Program-made: the position numbers and the translations under genes | The notes under the pieces: model-generated | Told to the model about the DNA's origin: nothing | Seen by the model: the letters and a program-made list of their open reading frames with translations, nothing else | Database searches by the model: none | Part shown: one piece after another, positions 1 to 8,264 of the stretch | Numbering within the stretch: position 1 is the stretch's first letter | Layout: every line of letters starts with the position of its first letter | DNA from: Bacillota bacterium | GTDB taxonomy: Bacteria > Bacillota > Clostridia > Monoglobales > Firm-18 | NCBI GenBank assembly: GCA_022706765.1 | Contig: JAKJBX010000006.1 | Location: 1-64,000, forward strand | DNA length: 64,000 nt | Reading direction: 5' to 3'

Positions 1-2
1 CC

Positions 3-506
3 CCCGGTGAGTTCGTGGCGCGCGGCTATAACATCATGAGAGGCTATTACAATATGCCGGAGGCGACGGCGACGGCAATCGACAGCGACGGCTGGCTGCA
101 CACGGGCGACCTTGCCGTCAGGCTGCCAGACGGCAACTACAAAATTACGGGACGTATCAAGGATATGATCATCAGGGGCGGCGAAAATATCTATCCCAAA
201 GAGATCGAGGAATTTTTGTACACCCACCCCGACGTCAGCGATGTGCAAGTCATCGGCGTGCCCGACAAGACCTACGGCGAGGAAATCATGGCGTGCGTTA
301 TCTTAAAGCCGGGCGCCGCCCTGACCGAGGAGGGCATCAAGGAATTCGTGAGGTCACACATGGCAAAGCACAAGACGCCGAAATACGTACGGTTTGTCGA
401 TTCCTTCCCGATGAACGGCGCGGGCAAAATTATGAAGTACAAAATGCGCGAATGGGCGGTCGAGGAGTTGAAGCTCGGCGATGCTGACTCCATCGAAACC
501 GCGTGA
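3..506 (+). CDS. AMP-dependent acyl-CoA synthetase, C-terminal part
   Basis: This is the last 167 residues of an adenylate-forming acyl-CoA ligase whose 5' part lies before the window; the frame is open from base 3. The visible part has the hinge and C-terminal lid of the ANL superfamily: [10 protein letters not shown] (the conserved TGD), then [18 protein letters not shown], and near the end [13 protein letters not shown] with the lid lysine that takes part in adenylation. The family activates a carboxylate with ATP and transfers it to CoA in the cytoplasm. The GYYNMPEAT segment is typical of medium- or long-chain fatty acyl-CoA ligases, but the substrate cannot be fixed from this fragment. 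A hairpin terminator follows. Confidence 0.9.
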   Translation, partial: PGEFVARGYNIMRGYYNMPEATATAIDSDGWLHTGDLAVRLPDGNYKITGRIKDMIIRGGENIYPKEIEEFLYTHPDVSDVQVIGVPDKTYGEEIMACVILKPGAALTEEGIKEFVRSHMAKHKTPKYVRFVDSFPMNGAGKIMKYKMREWAVEELKLGDADSIETA

Positions 507-531
507 ATAAAACGTTTAGACACAAAAACAG

Positions 532-558
532 GAACAACGGGGAGATTCCCCGTTGTTC
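532..558 (+). terminator. Hairpin terminator after acyl-CoA synthetase
   Basis: Perfect 11-bp stem (GAACAACGGGG with CCCCGTTGTTC) around a 5-nt loop, 26 nt after the stop codon. The T-rich tail is weak, so efficiency is uncertain. It may also serve the convergent gene on the minus strand. Confidence 0.65.
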
Positions 559-599
559 TCTTAGGCGCTTGTTGTATAAAGATTTCGCGTTTCAAGGTT

Positions 600-3425
600 T
601 CAGGGCGTAATGAGTACCGTTTTGTCCTCCTCATCCCACCCGACGTTTACAAGCAAAGCTTCACTTACGACACTCAGCGGCACAAGCGTTCTGTCATAAT
701 TCATCTTCGGAGGCGTCTCGAGCCACACCATCTTGCCGTTGACATACATCTCGCACATACCGATTTGCAGACTGATGACATTGCCCGAAACCATTACCGT
801 GATGGTTTGCGTTGTTTCGTTCCAGATCACATCTGCCCCGAGCGCTTCAAATATCACACGCAGGGGAACAAGAATATTGCCGTTCTCGATAATCGGCTTA
901 AAGAAATAATTGTTTTTTTCAATCGTCTTAACCTCACCGTCAATGTTAATAAGCGGACTATCGACTGCAAGACAAATGTAGCTTCCGCTTGTTTCGGCGG
1001 AAGGCTGCGGTATTCGATTGACGGCAACGTACGTATGTGCAACGCTGTTTCCGGAAGTATATGACCTAAAAATTCCTTGATAACCGATTGCCTCCGGTCT
1101 CCATTCCTTTTTGTCGGAAATAACCTCCCCGTTGGGATAGTATGTTTTTCCGTTCATGGTGTAAAATATCGCGTCGCCGTCTTCATCAAGATAAATGGTT
1201 TTACCCGAACCTACATAAATGTATTCCCTGATAGGGCTCAAGCCTGCGGGCATTTGGGTTCTGCTGTGAACACCCGGCAGATGTATATCCACATAAGCAT
1301 ACATAGCCTTTTCGCTGTCCCATGTTTCGGTCAGCAACGTATTTTCGAGCATATTGTAACAGTAATATTTTTCTCCGCTCTTAAACAAAAGATATGACCT
1401 CGGCTGATACTCCGCATATGTATCTTTATAGTTCTGTGTTGTGTACCAATCAAAGCTAAACGGAATATAACTTTTGCCGTCCGCGTCTGTCAATATGTGT
1501 TTGCCGTCTTTTGTGGCTATCAACATTTTTTCATTAACGATCCGGATATATTCATAAAAATCTGTCACTTTGCCTGACGGGACATATATTGCGCACATCT
1601 TATCATCCTTATTCGCAATAAATACGCCATTATTTTCGTTGTAGACCTGCTCCTTATAGATATTGTCATAACCAAAGGCTGTAACCCTTTCGCCATCTGA
1701 ATTCAAAATGCGCCATTCATCGCCAATAGCGGCACAAAACCAATGTGACATGGCATACAACTCTGTCTCTGTTCCCGAAATACGCGAAGGGTCCAACTTG
1801 TCATATAAAAACGGAATTCGCACCTTTTTGTCGTCCAAGCAAATCATTCCAAACTTTCCATTCTCTTTGGTAATCGCGTATGTCTTATTCTCAATATAAA
1901 TAAAATAAAAATGATTGTCTGCGGCGTCATAAATCATCGGCAAAATCCGATTGCCGTCCACATCCGCCAATCCGCGCTTTTCATTTTTAACAACTTGAAA
2001 ATAGCTTATGATTTGATTATCCTGCAAAATATCATCGTATTCACACGGCAAAATGAACTTTTGAATATTCAAGTCAAAAAGACCGAACTTTCCGTCTTTT
2101 TGAACCATATACAACGAAGTAAATTGCTTGCAAGGACTTATTTTATCGAAAATAAAGTCAGGAAGAATATCGGCGTCGTTGTGAAAAACAACGTATTTTC
2201 CGTCCGTTCGTTCGATGAAACGGTACTGCTTCTGAACTGTCGGATAAGAGGAAAAGCTTTTATATTCCGCGGGAACGATCACCGCGTTTTTCGCATCGAT
2301 GATCCCCCATCCACCGTCCTTTTTTACCCCAAGCCGATTGTTATCGAACTGATAAATATCCGAATATTCAAAGGGAATTACGACGCTATCATCCATCGCA
2401 ACCACTCCGACTTTTCCATCAAGGGACGCCACAAAGCATTTCACCCCGTCAACCGTGCAAAATCGGATGAATCTATGATCGGTACGCAGCGCCTCAGTCC
2501 CGTCGCCGTTTAATATCAGGTTCTTTCCGTCGGCAGCTTTTGCGATAATGTATTCATTGATGGAATAAACCTCTGCAAGGTCAAAATCCCGGAGCAGCTT
2601 TCCATGATAATCAATAATGCCATACATGCCATTGCGTTTCACCTTCACAACGCCGTGCTTGTTCTTCGGAAGAGGTATGAGCGTCCAAGAATAACCGCCG
2701 TCGCGGGGTTCATAATTATACTCCAATTTGAAGTGATCAAAAAGAACCTCGCCTTTGCTGTTAATCAGGCAAAAATCGTTGTCAAGCTCGGGCGGCGTCC
2801 ACACGCTTAAAGACCCCCCGTTGAAGATGTATACCCTATCAATCCACTTCCCTTGGTATTTTTCCACACCAATACCGCCATAACCTGTCAAAGGCTTTTG
2901 GCTTGCTATTGCCACGCCGTCTTGAAATGCGCTGATAAACTGATACCTTGCGGTAAAATCGTACAATACGTCACCTGAGCCGTTGATACGCAAAAGCGTG
3001 TTATGTCGACCGGTATTTTTTTCAACCACCAGATATGTACCGTCGCCTAAATCATATTCAACGCTGTACTTTTCCGGCACAAGCAAAGGTATCGTGGTAT
3101 AATTCCCGCTGGTATCAACCCTTCCCTTTTCAGCGCCTTCTGTGACCGTCATAAAACCGTCGTCGCCAAAGCGGCTTGCATCAGAGTAATCATAAATCGG
3201 CGGGATAATCTGTTCCATCTTTTTGTTGAAAACCGCAAGCTTGTCTCCACCTGAGGTTGGGACTCTGGCGTAAATATAATCGTCCCTAATGTTAAGCGCA
3301 ATCGCATTGTCTGTTAAAATGTCCAACTGATATTTATTCTTATCCGCAGCATATACTTGCCCGCACGCAACAAACATTTGCAAAATAATGAGGACATATA
3401 GGAACGCTTGTCTCATTTTTCGCAA
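600..3425 (-). CDS. Secreted WG-repeat protein with C-terminal stalk domain
   Basis: A 941-residue exported protein. An N-terminal signal peptide (hydrophobic core LYVLIILQMFVAC) is followed by about 700 residues of WG/KWG-type repeats. These are beta-rich units of the form 'GkyGliD..g..iiP..Yd.i', for example near KFGLFDLN, KRGLADVDGN and KFGMICLD. The last ~110 residues are a copper-amine-oxidase N-terminal-like (stalk) domain in two halves, with the motifs LVPLRVIFEALGADVIW and LVPLSVVSEALLVNVGW. Function is unknown; WG repeats are thought to mediate protein contacts. The start is uncertain. The TTG used here lies 15 nt from GGAGGG (3441-3446), while the ATG at the ideal distance runs straight into TGA. 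A start at the internal ATG (MRQAF) would also leave the signal peptide intact. Confidence 0.8.
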   Translation of the reverse strand: MRKMRQAFLYVLIILQMFVACGQVYAADKNKYQLDILTDNAIALNIRDDYIYARVPTSGGDKLAVFNKKMEQIIPPIYDYSDASRFGDDGFMTVTEGAEKGRVDTSGNYTTIPLLVPEKYSVEYDLGDGTYLVVEKNTGRHNTLLRINGSGDVLYDFTARYQFISAFQDGVAIASQKPLTGYGGIGVEKYQGKWIDRVYIFNGGSLSVWTPPELDNDFCLINSKGEVLFDHFKLEYNYEPRDGGYSWTLIPLPKNKHGVVKVKRNGMYGIIDYHGKLLRDFDLAEVYSINEYIIAKAADGKNLILNGDGTEALRTDHRFIRFCTVDGVKCFVASLDGKVGVVAMDDSVVIPFEYSDIYQFDNNRLGVKKDGGWGIIDAKNAVIVPAEYKSFSSYPTVQKQYRFIERTDGKYVVFHNDADILPDFIFDKISPCKQFTSLYMVQKDGKFGLFDLNIQKFILPCEYDDILQDNQIISYFQVVKNEKRGLADVDGNRILPMIYDAADNHFYFIYIENKTYAITKENGKFGMICLDDKKVRIPFLYDKLDPSRISGTETELYAMSHWFCAAIGDEWRILNSDGERVTAFGYDNIYKEQVYNENNGVFIANKDDKMCAIYVPSGKVTDFYEYIRIVNEKMLIATKDGKHILTDADGKSYIPFSFDWYTTQNYKDTYAEYQPRSYLLFKSGEKYYCYNMLENTLLTETWDSEKAMYAYVDIHLPGVHSRTQMPAGLSPIREYIYVGSGKTIYLDEDGDAIFYTMNGKTYYPNGEVISDKKEWRPEAIGYQGIFRSYTSGNSVAHTYVAVNRIPQPSAETSGSYICLAVDSPLINIDGEVKTIEKNNYFFKPIIENGNILVPLRVIFEALGADVIWNETTQTITVMVSGNVISLQIGMCEMYVNGKMVWLETPPKMNYDRTLVPLSVVSEALLVNVGWDEEDKTVLITP

Positions 3426-3493
3426 TCACATATTTTATATCCCTCCAAATCAATTCAACTTTGATATTTAGAAAAAAACTTATTGGCTGAAAA

Positions 3494-3527
3494 CGCCGCA
3501 CCGAAACATCTTATGTTCGGTGCGGCG
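3494..3527 (-). terminator. Intrinsic terminator of the b5-like lipoprotein gene
   Basis: A 12-bp stem (CGCCGCACCGAA with TTCGGTGCGGCG) around a 10-nt loop, 12 nt past the stop of the minus-strand gene. A short T run follows on that strand. Confidence 0.75.
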
Positions 3528-3539
3528 TCATTTATTCCA

Positions 3540-3893
3540 TTATTGCAATTTCCCTACAACTTTCAGCTCGCCCAAGACTGATATGCCATGGGGGGATTTT
3601 TTGGTTTCCTCCGTCAGGTCCTTACCCGCCGAATAACCCTTATGCATGCCTTCCTTCCAGCCCTTTGCGTCGGTCACGTCATAGACCGTGCCGTCAACCG
3701 CCACATAAGCGGGGTTGCCGTTCTTACCGTCAAACTTCGCAAGCTCCTCGGCTGTGAAAACCTTTTCGATTGCCGCGTTGCCGCCCTGTGCTGCGGGCGA
3801 CGGAGACGGAGAGCCTGCCGACGGCGTCCGGCTGCATCCGGTCAGCGCAATCATCATGACAACAGCCAATGCAACTAAAAACCTGAATTTCAT
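3540..3893 (-). CDS. Cytochrome b5-like heme/steroid-binding lipoprotein
   Basis: A 117-residue exported lipoprotein. The signal peptide ends in a lipobox (MIALTGC, Cys about 21), followed by a Ser/Pro-rich linker and a cytochrome-b5-fold domain (about 44-117) with FTAEELAKFDGKNGNPAYVAVDG and YDVTDAKGW. The first axial-ligand motif, HPGG in classical b5, reads HKGY here, and a second His lies in SPHGISVL. This matches the bacterial 'predicted heme/steroid binding protein' group rather than true b5. The start at 3893 is chosen for its GGAGG 6 nt upstream and because it opens directly into the signal peptide. It is divergent from the ferritin/ferric-reductase pair, so a part in membrane redox or heme/iron handling is plausible but inferred. 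Confidence 0.82.
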   Translation of the reverse strand: MKFRFLVALAVVMMIALTGCSRTPSAGSPSPSPAAQGGNAAIEKVFTAEELAKFDGKNGNPAYVAVDGTVYDVTDAKGWKEGMHKGYSAGKDLTEETKKSPHGISVLGELKVVGKLQ

Positions 3894-4061
3894 AAACGCT
3901 CCTCCTTTTTCATGTGGCAGAGAACGCCTGTTTCCTGCCGTGTGAGAATAATACAAAGACTCTTTGCCAACGTATCTGAAAAGCGCCGTAAGCGCTTTTC
4001 TATATTATAACAATTATTCCGGAAAAACACAACATATTTTATAAACTTTTGCGCGCAGGCA

Positions 4062-4090
4062 TTGATTTTGCCGCGTCATTATGGTAAAGT
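4062..4090 (+). promoter_or_regulatory. Candidate sigma-A promoter for ferritin operon
   Basis: TTGATT, 17-bp spacer, TAAAGT. The -10 is weak. The upstream 3979-3999 hairpin (aaaagcgc...gcgctttt) separates it from the divergent gene. No recognisable Fur or PerR box was found by eye. Confidence 0.35.
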
Positions 4091-4122
4091 ATATCATACT
4101 AACCATGAAAGGGGACGATTGG

Positions 4123-4635
4123 ATGTTAAGTAAAGAATTGACTGCGCTTTTGCGCAAACAGGTGAACATGGAGCTGGGCTCCGCCTACATCTATTTGGAC
4201 ATGTACAGCTACTATGCCAGCGAAAACCTTGACGGGTTCGCCAATTGGTTCTATGTGCAGGCACAGGAAGAAACCGACCACGCCATGTTGTTTGTAAAAT
4301 ATCTGCTAAGCAACGGCGAGCGGGTTTTCTTTGATGAGGTTGCCGCACCGGACCTTTCTTATACCTCCTTCCGCGACCCGCTGGCTGCGGCGTTGGCGCA
4401 TGAACAAAAGGTTACGGCATCCATTAACAGCATTTATGACGCCGCCCATGCGTTAAAGGACTTCCGGACGATGCAGTTTTTGGACTGGTTTGTCAAGGAG
4501 CAGGGTGAGGAAGAAGAAAATACAGACGGTCTTCTGAAAAAATACGACCTGTTCGGCAGCGATGCACGCAGTCTGTATGGGCTCAATGCCGAGCTCGCCG
4601 CAAGGGTCTATGCACCGCCGTCGTTGGTGCTGTAA
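4123..4635 (+). CDS. ftnA: Ferritin
   Basis: A 170-residue non-heme ferritin that oxidises Fe(II) and stores iron as a mineral in a 24-subunit cytoplasmic cage. The four-helix-bundle signature is clear: NMELGSAYIYLDMY (ferroxidase Glu near 17), QAQEETDHAMLFVKYL (E-x-x-H ligands near 50-53) and FLDWFVKEQGEEEEN (third-helix Glu/Gln ligands). The ATG at 4123 follows AAAGGGG by 8 nt; the in-frame ATG at 4081 lacks a ribosome-binding site. It is 24 nt upstream of the ferric-reductase-like gene and probably co-transcribed, which suggests a store-and-release pair. Confidence 0.93.
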   Translation: MLSKELTALLRKQVNMELGSAYIYLDMYSYYASENLDGFANWFYVQAQEETDHAMLFVKYLLSNGERVFFDEVAAPDLSYTSFRDPLAAALAHEQKVTASINSIYDAAHALKDFRTMQFLDWFVKEQGEEEENTDGLLKKYDLFGSDARSLYGLNAELAARVYAPPSLVL

Positions 4636-4659
4636 GCAATACCGAAAGGTTGTGACTGC

Positions 4660-5985
4660 TTGAAAAAGGGTTTATTTACGTTGCTGTATTTTATCAGTCC
4701 GCTCGTGCTGACTTATGCCATATACAGCGGCAATACCGCCTACTACGGCGGCGTCCGAAACTTCATTCCGATGATTTTGGGCGCAGCCGCCTATACATGG
4801 CTGAATTTCGAGCTGATTCTCGGCGCACGGCCGAAGTTCATCGAGTCCGCCTTTGGGCTGGACAAGTTCCTGCGCTTTCACAGCCTGATGGCAGTGATTG
4901 CGGTCGCCATGGGTTTTGCGCACAAGCTGCTCAAAGGCGGGGATAGTATCAAAGCGTTGTTCGGGTCGGCAGCCGTTGTCATTTTTATCATTGCAACGGT
5001 GTTTGCGCTGGTGTTTTTAATCGACACGCTTGCCAGAACGGTCAAGCCGCTTGGCGTTTTGCGCAATCTGCTGATCAGGCTTAAAGTCGGCAAATACCAC
5101 GTGCAGATCATTTTGCACAATGCGACCGCCGCAGCCGTCGTGCTGATGTTTGTGCACGTGATGCTCACATGGTCGGCAAAAAAACCGTTTGCGATGACCG
5201 TCTATATGCTGTATTTTGCCGTGTCGTTCGGCTTATACCTTTACCATAAAATCATACGCAGGTTTTGGACAGCAAAAAGGTTTGTCGTATCCGGTATCAA
5301 AAGTGAAAATGCCCTTATGACCACCCTGACCCTGACGCCGAAATCGGGCAAGGTGTTCGCTTATACGGCGGGACAGTTCGGTTTTTTGCGGATTTTAGGC
5401 GGCAGCGTCAGCAGTGAGGAGCACCCGTTCACCTTCTCGTCAGAACCGACGGACAAGGACACCGTTTCCATCACCATTAAAAACCTCGGCGACTGGACGG
5501 CGGCAGTCGATCAAATCAAGATCGGCGACGCCGCGACCCTTGACGCACCCTACGGCAGGTTCGGTCCGCTGTTTGACACACGCACGGAAAGCAGCATACT
5601 GATTGCGGGCGGCGTCGGCATCACACCGATGCTGAGCATACTGCGCTACCTCGCCAAAACGGACCCGGAGCGGCAGATATTGCTGCTGTGGGGCGTGAAC
5701 GAGCCGGATGAGTTGATTTGCCGTGAGGAACTGGAAGGGCTGGGCGACCGGATGCGCCGTTTCAGCTTTGTGCCCATTGTGGCAAACGACCGCTCGGGGA
5801 ACGGCGAGTCGGGGTATCTGACACAGGAGAAAATCGCGCAGCTCGCGAAAGCACACGGCTGTGACATTGATACCGCACGCTTTTTTGTCTGCGGTCCGTC
5901 CGCTATGCTGGACAGCGTGAAGAAAAGTCTCAAAACGCTTGGGGTCAAAAAAAGAAACATCCATGCCGAGAATTTTTCGTTTTAG
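4660..5985 (+). CDS. Ferric-reductase-like transmembrane flavocytochrome
   Basis: A 441-residue membrane protein with an N-terminal ferric-reductase-like domain of about six helices (1-195), then an FAD/NAD(P)-binding reductase domain (about 205-441). Two bis-His pairs on adjacent helices, in RFHSLMAVIAVAMGFAHK and LHNATAAAVVLMFVH, are spaced as in b-type heme-binding ferric reductases and NOX. The flavin motif is HPFTFSS and the nucleotide motif GGVGITPMLSILRY; the C-terminus ends with FVCGPSAML and NIHAENFSF. It likely moves electrons from NAD(P)H across the membrane, to Fe(III) or another acceptor. The start is TTG (4660), 9 nt after GAAAGGT; the nearby GTG is closed by TGA. It forms an operon with ferritin. 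Confidence 0.85.
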   Translation: MKKGLFTLLYFISPLVLTYAIYSGNTAYYGGVRNFIPMILGAAAYTWLNFELILGARPKFIESAFGLDKFLRFHSLMAVIAVAMGFAHKLLKGGDSIKALFGSAAVVIFIIATVFALVFLIDTLARTVKPLGVLRNLLIRLKVGKYHVQIILHNATAAAVVLMFVHVMLTWSAKKPFAMTVYMLYFAVSFGLYLYHKIIRRFWTAKRFVVSGIKSENALMTTLTLTPKSGKVFAYTAGQFGFLRILGGSVSSEEHPFTFSSEPTDKDTVSITIKNLGDWTAAVDQIKIGDAATLDAPYGRFGPLFDTRTESSILIAGGVGITPMLSILRYLAKTDPERQILLLWGVNEPDELICREELEGLGDRMRRFSFVPIVANDRSGNGESGYLTQEKIAQLAKAHGCDIDTARFFVCGPSAMLDSVKKSLKTLGVKKRNIHAENFSF

Positions 5986-6009
5986 CGGCTGAATTTAAAA
6001 TTGAACATT

Positions 6010-6070
6010 AAAGCTGCCTTGCACAGGCTGTGGTGAGCGTTCCCTCATCATGTCTGTGCAAGGCAGCTTT
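6010..6070. terminator. Bidirectional long hairpin between convergent genes
   Basis: Perfect 17-bp inverted repeat (AAAGCTGCCTTGCACAG with CTGTGCAAGGCAGCTTT) around a 27-nt loop. The arms carry AAA/TTT ends, so it can terminate on both strands. The right arm lies inside the last codons of the minus-strand TIM-barrel gene, whose stop codon falls in the loop. Confidence 0.75.
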
Positions 6071-6842
6071 TTACATAGGCGATGCTGTCGGCAAGCTGCG
6101 ATATATCGGTATAGTTTTCACTGTAAACCTCCACGATGGCATCGCCCCGGTAACCTGCGCTTCCGAGCTTTGCGAAGAGCTCCGCAAAGTCAAAGACCCC
6201 CTTGCCCGGGAGCAGACAGGTCGCATGTGCGTCAAAGTCGTTGATATGCAAATTGGCGATGTCGCTGCCCATCACCTTAATATACTCGTCCACGGGAACA
6301 CCCGCACGGTTTGCCTGCTTAATGTCGAGGGTGAATTTCAGCCCGTCCCTGCTGACGGCATTTTTGATGTTGGCGATGTGCTCCGGTCTTGACGACTGGC
6401 ACCATGCGACGTTTTCCCATGCCAGGCTGACGCCGTAGGCGTCCGCCATGTTCAACAGTGCGTCAAAGCAGCGTCCGAGGTGCTTATAGTCCAGCCCGTC
6501 AAGACGCTCGCTGCGCTTGTCGCCGTGAAAGGTATAGTACCTTGCGCCGATCGCCGACGCCGCGGCCAGCACACGCCTATAAGAAACAAGCGCATCGTCA
6601 ATGCGCCTTTGGTAGTCCGCAAAAAGCTGATGCTCAAACGGGATGCAAAAGGCGTGGGCGGAGACCGCCCTCACCCCCCTCTCCTCCATCCGCTCTTTCA
6701 GCAGGCGCGCAAACGACAGGTCGCATTCGCAGTCCGCCTCAAAAAACACCTCGCACAGCGGTGCGCCCAAATCGCTTATCACACGGATGGTATCCTCTGT
6801 CTGCATCGGGTAAAAACATGCAGTCGATAATCCTATTTCCAT
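6048..6842 (-). CDS. Sugar phosphate isomerase/epimerase family TIM-barrel protein
   Basis: A 264-residue AP-endonuclease-2/xylose-isomerase-like TIM barrel. Metal-ligand positions are recognisable: VSAHAF, YYTFHGD (strand 4 His), SLAWENVAW (Glu), FTLDIKQAN (Asp), NLHINDFD and the C-terminal IVEVYSEN (Glu). The family binds a divalent metal and interconverts sugars or related polyols in the cytoplasm; the substrate is not predictable here. The start at 6842 is chosen because GGAGGAAGG (6846-6854) lies just upstream. It appears monocistronic. Confidence 0.8.
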   Translation of the reverse strand: MEIGLSTACFYPMQTEDTIRVISDLGAPLCEVFFEADCECDLSFARLLKERMEERGVRAVSAHAFCIPFEHQLFADYQRRIDDALVSYRRVLAAASAIGARYYTFHGDKRSERLDGLDYKHLGRCFDALLNMADAYGVSLAWENVAWCQSSRPEHIANIKNAVSRDGLKFTLDIKQANRAGVPVDEYIKVMGSDIANLHINDFDAHATCLLPGKGVFDFAELFAKLGSAGYRGDAIVEVYSENYTDISQLADSIAYVKSCLAQT

Positions 6843-6884
6843 TTTCCTTCCTCCGCAGCCAGTTTTTGTGCATTGAGAACGCAC

Positions 6885-7317
6885 GGCAGTTATGTTACCA
6901 TAATACTATATGATAACGGGACGGTTTCTGACAGTCGTCCCTAAGCAAGAACGATAACAAAGAAAAGCCGCAAATTAATCAGCGCGAGGCGGGTTCGTAT
7001 TTGAATTGCCTTGCCTAGGCATAGGGGCGTCGAACCCGCATAGGTTTTGAGTGGTGGATTTGTGCCCGTGCGGCGCAAAATCCCTTGGCAATACGTCAAG
7101 TATTACCTGCGTGATTTTGATTTTGCTTGCCCGAACAAAAAATCTACTCGCTCAAAACTGCTAAGCACTCCTGCCGCCGGAATTTTGGATGGATTTTTTC
7201 GGCGAAGGACGATGCCTTGCTGACGTAAGGCAAGGACGACAACGATAAAATACGCAAAAATTACATGGCAGGGGCTGTGTGTGTTCGACGCCCCTATGCC
7301 TAAGGGGGACGCTTAAT
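6885..7317. other. 433-bp non-coding stretch holding structured element, copy 1
   Basis: No convincing gene. From 7018 it is filled by the structured repeat described separately. Before that lies an extra inverted pair, GCGGGTTCG (6989-6997) with CGAACCCGC (7031-7039), which could form an alternative stem with the element's left end. Confidence 0.6.
7018..7300 (+). repeat. Structured non-coding element, copy 1 (283 bp)
   Basis: Bounded by an 18-bp perfect inverted repeat (7018-7035 with 7283-7300). A second full copy at 44137-44408 has the same interior but a wholly different closing stem that still pairs. Interior stems also show compensatory changes: TGGATTT/AAATCTA here against CGGATTT/AAATCCG, and TGCCTT/AAGGCA (7213-7232) against CGGTTG/CAATCG around a conserved GCTGACG loop. 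This is the pattern of a structured RNA or RNA-based mobile unit. It ends 2 nt before the GGGGG ribosome-binding site of the next gene. The family is not recognised. Confidence 0.7.
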
Positions 7318-7578
7318 ATGTATGCAAAAATGAAGAAGCGTATCGGCGAGCTAAACCGCATTGCGGGTATCATTTTGCACCACGGGATGCAGCTTTCCTG
7401 CCTGCTGCTTGTTATCGGGCTTGCCGTCCGCCTCAAAGGCAGCCTTTTGGGCGGCGACAGTTTTTACCTGTCCTATCTGTCACAGTACATCGTCGAGGCG
7501 GGCGTCACCATTACGGCAATCTCCGTCATCGGCGGACTGATGTTTGACTATTACTTTAAAAAACATAACACAGAGTGA
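7318..7578 (+). CDS. Small membrane protein of unknown function
   Basis: An 86-residue protein with a basic N-terminus and two predicted membrane segments (about 25-42 and 58-78, ending FDYYFKKHNTE). No family is recognised. The ATG at 7318 follows GGGGG (7303-7307) by 10 nt. The 5' leader is the structured element at 7018-7300, so expression may depend on it. It is convergent with the phosphoribosyltransferase gene, 7 bp away. Confidence 0.6.
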   Translation: MYAKMKKRIGELNRIAGIILHHGMQLSCLLLVIGLAVRLKGSLLGGDSFYLSYLSQYIVEAGVTITAISVIGGLMFDYYFKKHNTE

Positions 7579-7585
7579 CAGCGCA

Positions 7586-8146
7586 CTATTTAATGGGGCT
7601 GCCCTTGCCGTCCAGCAGGGGCAGATATTGCAGCGTGATGATATCGTCACGGTATTTTGCGTCGCCCTCGGCAAGGATCGCCATCTTCCCCGCCACGTTT
7701 CCGCCTGCCTTTTTGACCAGCTTTTCAACTGCAAGCAGCGACTCACCCGTGCTGATGACATCGTCTATGATCAAAACGTCCTTGCCGCTGATCCGCTTTG
7801 CGTCGTTGCCGTCAATGAACAGCTGCTGCCTTCGTGCGGTGGTGATGGACTGCACCTCGACCGAAAACACGTCACACATATACAGCTTGGTGGTCTTTCT
7901 GGCGATGATATAGGTGCTTTCCTTGTTTTGACGCGCCATCTCATGCACCAGCGGTATCCCCTTAGATTCGGCGGTGATGAGAAGGTCGTGCTTGGGCGCC
8001 TTTTTGAGCAGCGCCGCCGCCGCCTTGACCGTCATTTCCACATCTCCGAAGATGACAAACGCCGCGATACATAAATCGTCCGTCACCCGGCACACCGGCA
8101 GGCTGCGTTTTAATCCCGCAATTTCAATCTCGTAATGATTTTTCAA
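7586..8146 (-). CDS. Phosphoribosyltransferase (adenine/xanthine PRT-like)
   Basis: A 186-residue type I phosphoribosyltransferase domain. The PRPP-binding loop is VLIIDDVISTGESL (about 128-141) and a flexible-loop region precedes it (ARKTTKLYMCDVF). The fold binds PRPP and either salvages a purine base or acts as a purine sensor, as in the C-terminal domain of Gram-positive PurR; no N-terminal helix-turn-helix is present. The start is TTG (8146), 8 nt after AGAGAGG. It stands alone and is divergent from the germination operon. Confidence 0.78.
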   Translation of the reverse strand: MKNHYEIEIAGLKRSLPVCRVTDDLCIAAFVIFGDVEMTVKAAAALLKKAPKHDLLITAESKGIPLVHEMARQNKESTYIIARKTTKLYMCDVFSVEVQSITTARRQQLFIDGNDAKRISGKDVLIIDDVISTGESLLAVEKLVKKAGGNVAGKMAILAEGDAKYRDDIITLQYLPLLDGKGSPIK

Positions 8147-8170
8147 TGTAATGACCTCTCTTTTTATTCA

Positions 8171-8196
8171 GCATGTTATGTTATGTTATGTTATTT
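8171..8196. repeat. TTATG pentanucleotide microsatellite
   Basis: About four tandem TTATG units between two divergent genes, in the position where the phosphoribosyltransferase promoter would lie. Copy number could vary by slippage. Confidence 0.55.
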
Positions 8197-8223
8197 TATC
8201 ATACCAATTTAAAATGTCAATCG

Positions 8224-8264
8224 GGCTTTGTGCGAAATCCGACCTTTTTCGCAAAGCCTTTTTT
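8224..8264 (+). terminator. Intrinsic terminator in the gerKA leader
   Basis: Stem GGCTTTG..CGAAA with TTTCGCAAAGCC followed by TTTTTT. No plus-strand gene ends just upstream, so this either insulates the germination operon or attenuates a transcript started nearer the divergent gene. Confidence 0.6.

Noticed and set aside
1911..2513. 200-codon frame opposite the WG-repeat gene
   Set aside because: Antisense to a coding repeat protein, no start signal and no recognisable domain.
7018..7040. tRNA-like T-arm (GGGTTCGA on the reverse strand at the element ends)
   Set aside because: The flanking bases do not form a 5-bp T stem and no anticodon or D arm can be drawn.
7018..7300. Structured element as a retron msr-msd or group II intron
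   Set aside because: Closing inverted repeats resemble retron ends, but no reverse transcriptase gene is nearby and no domain V-like hairpin was seen.
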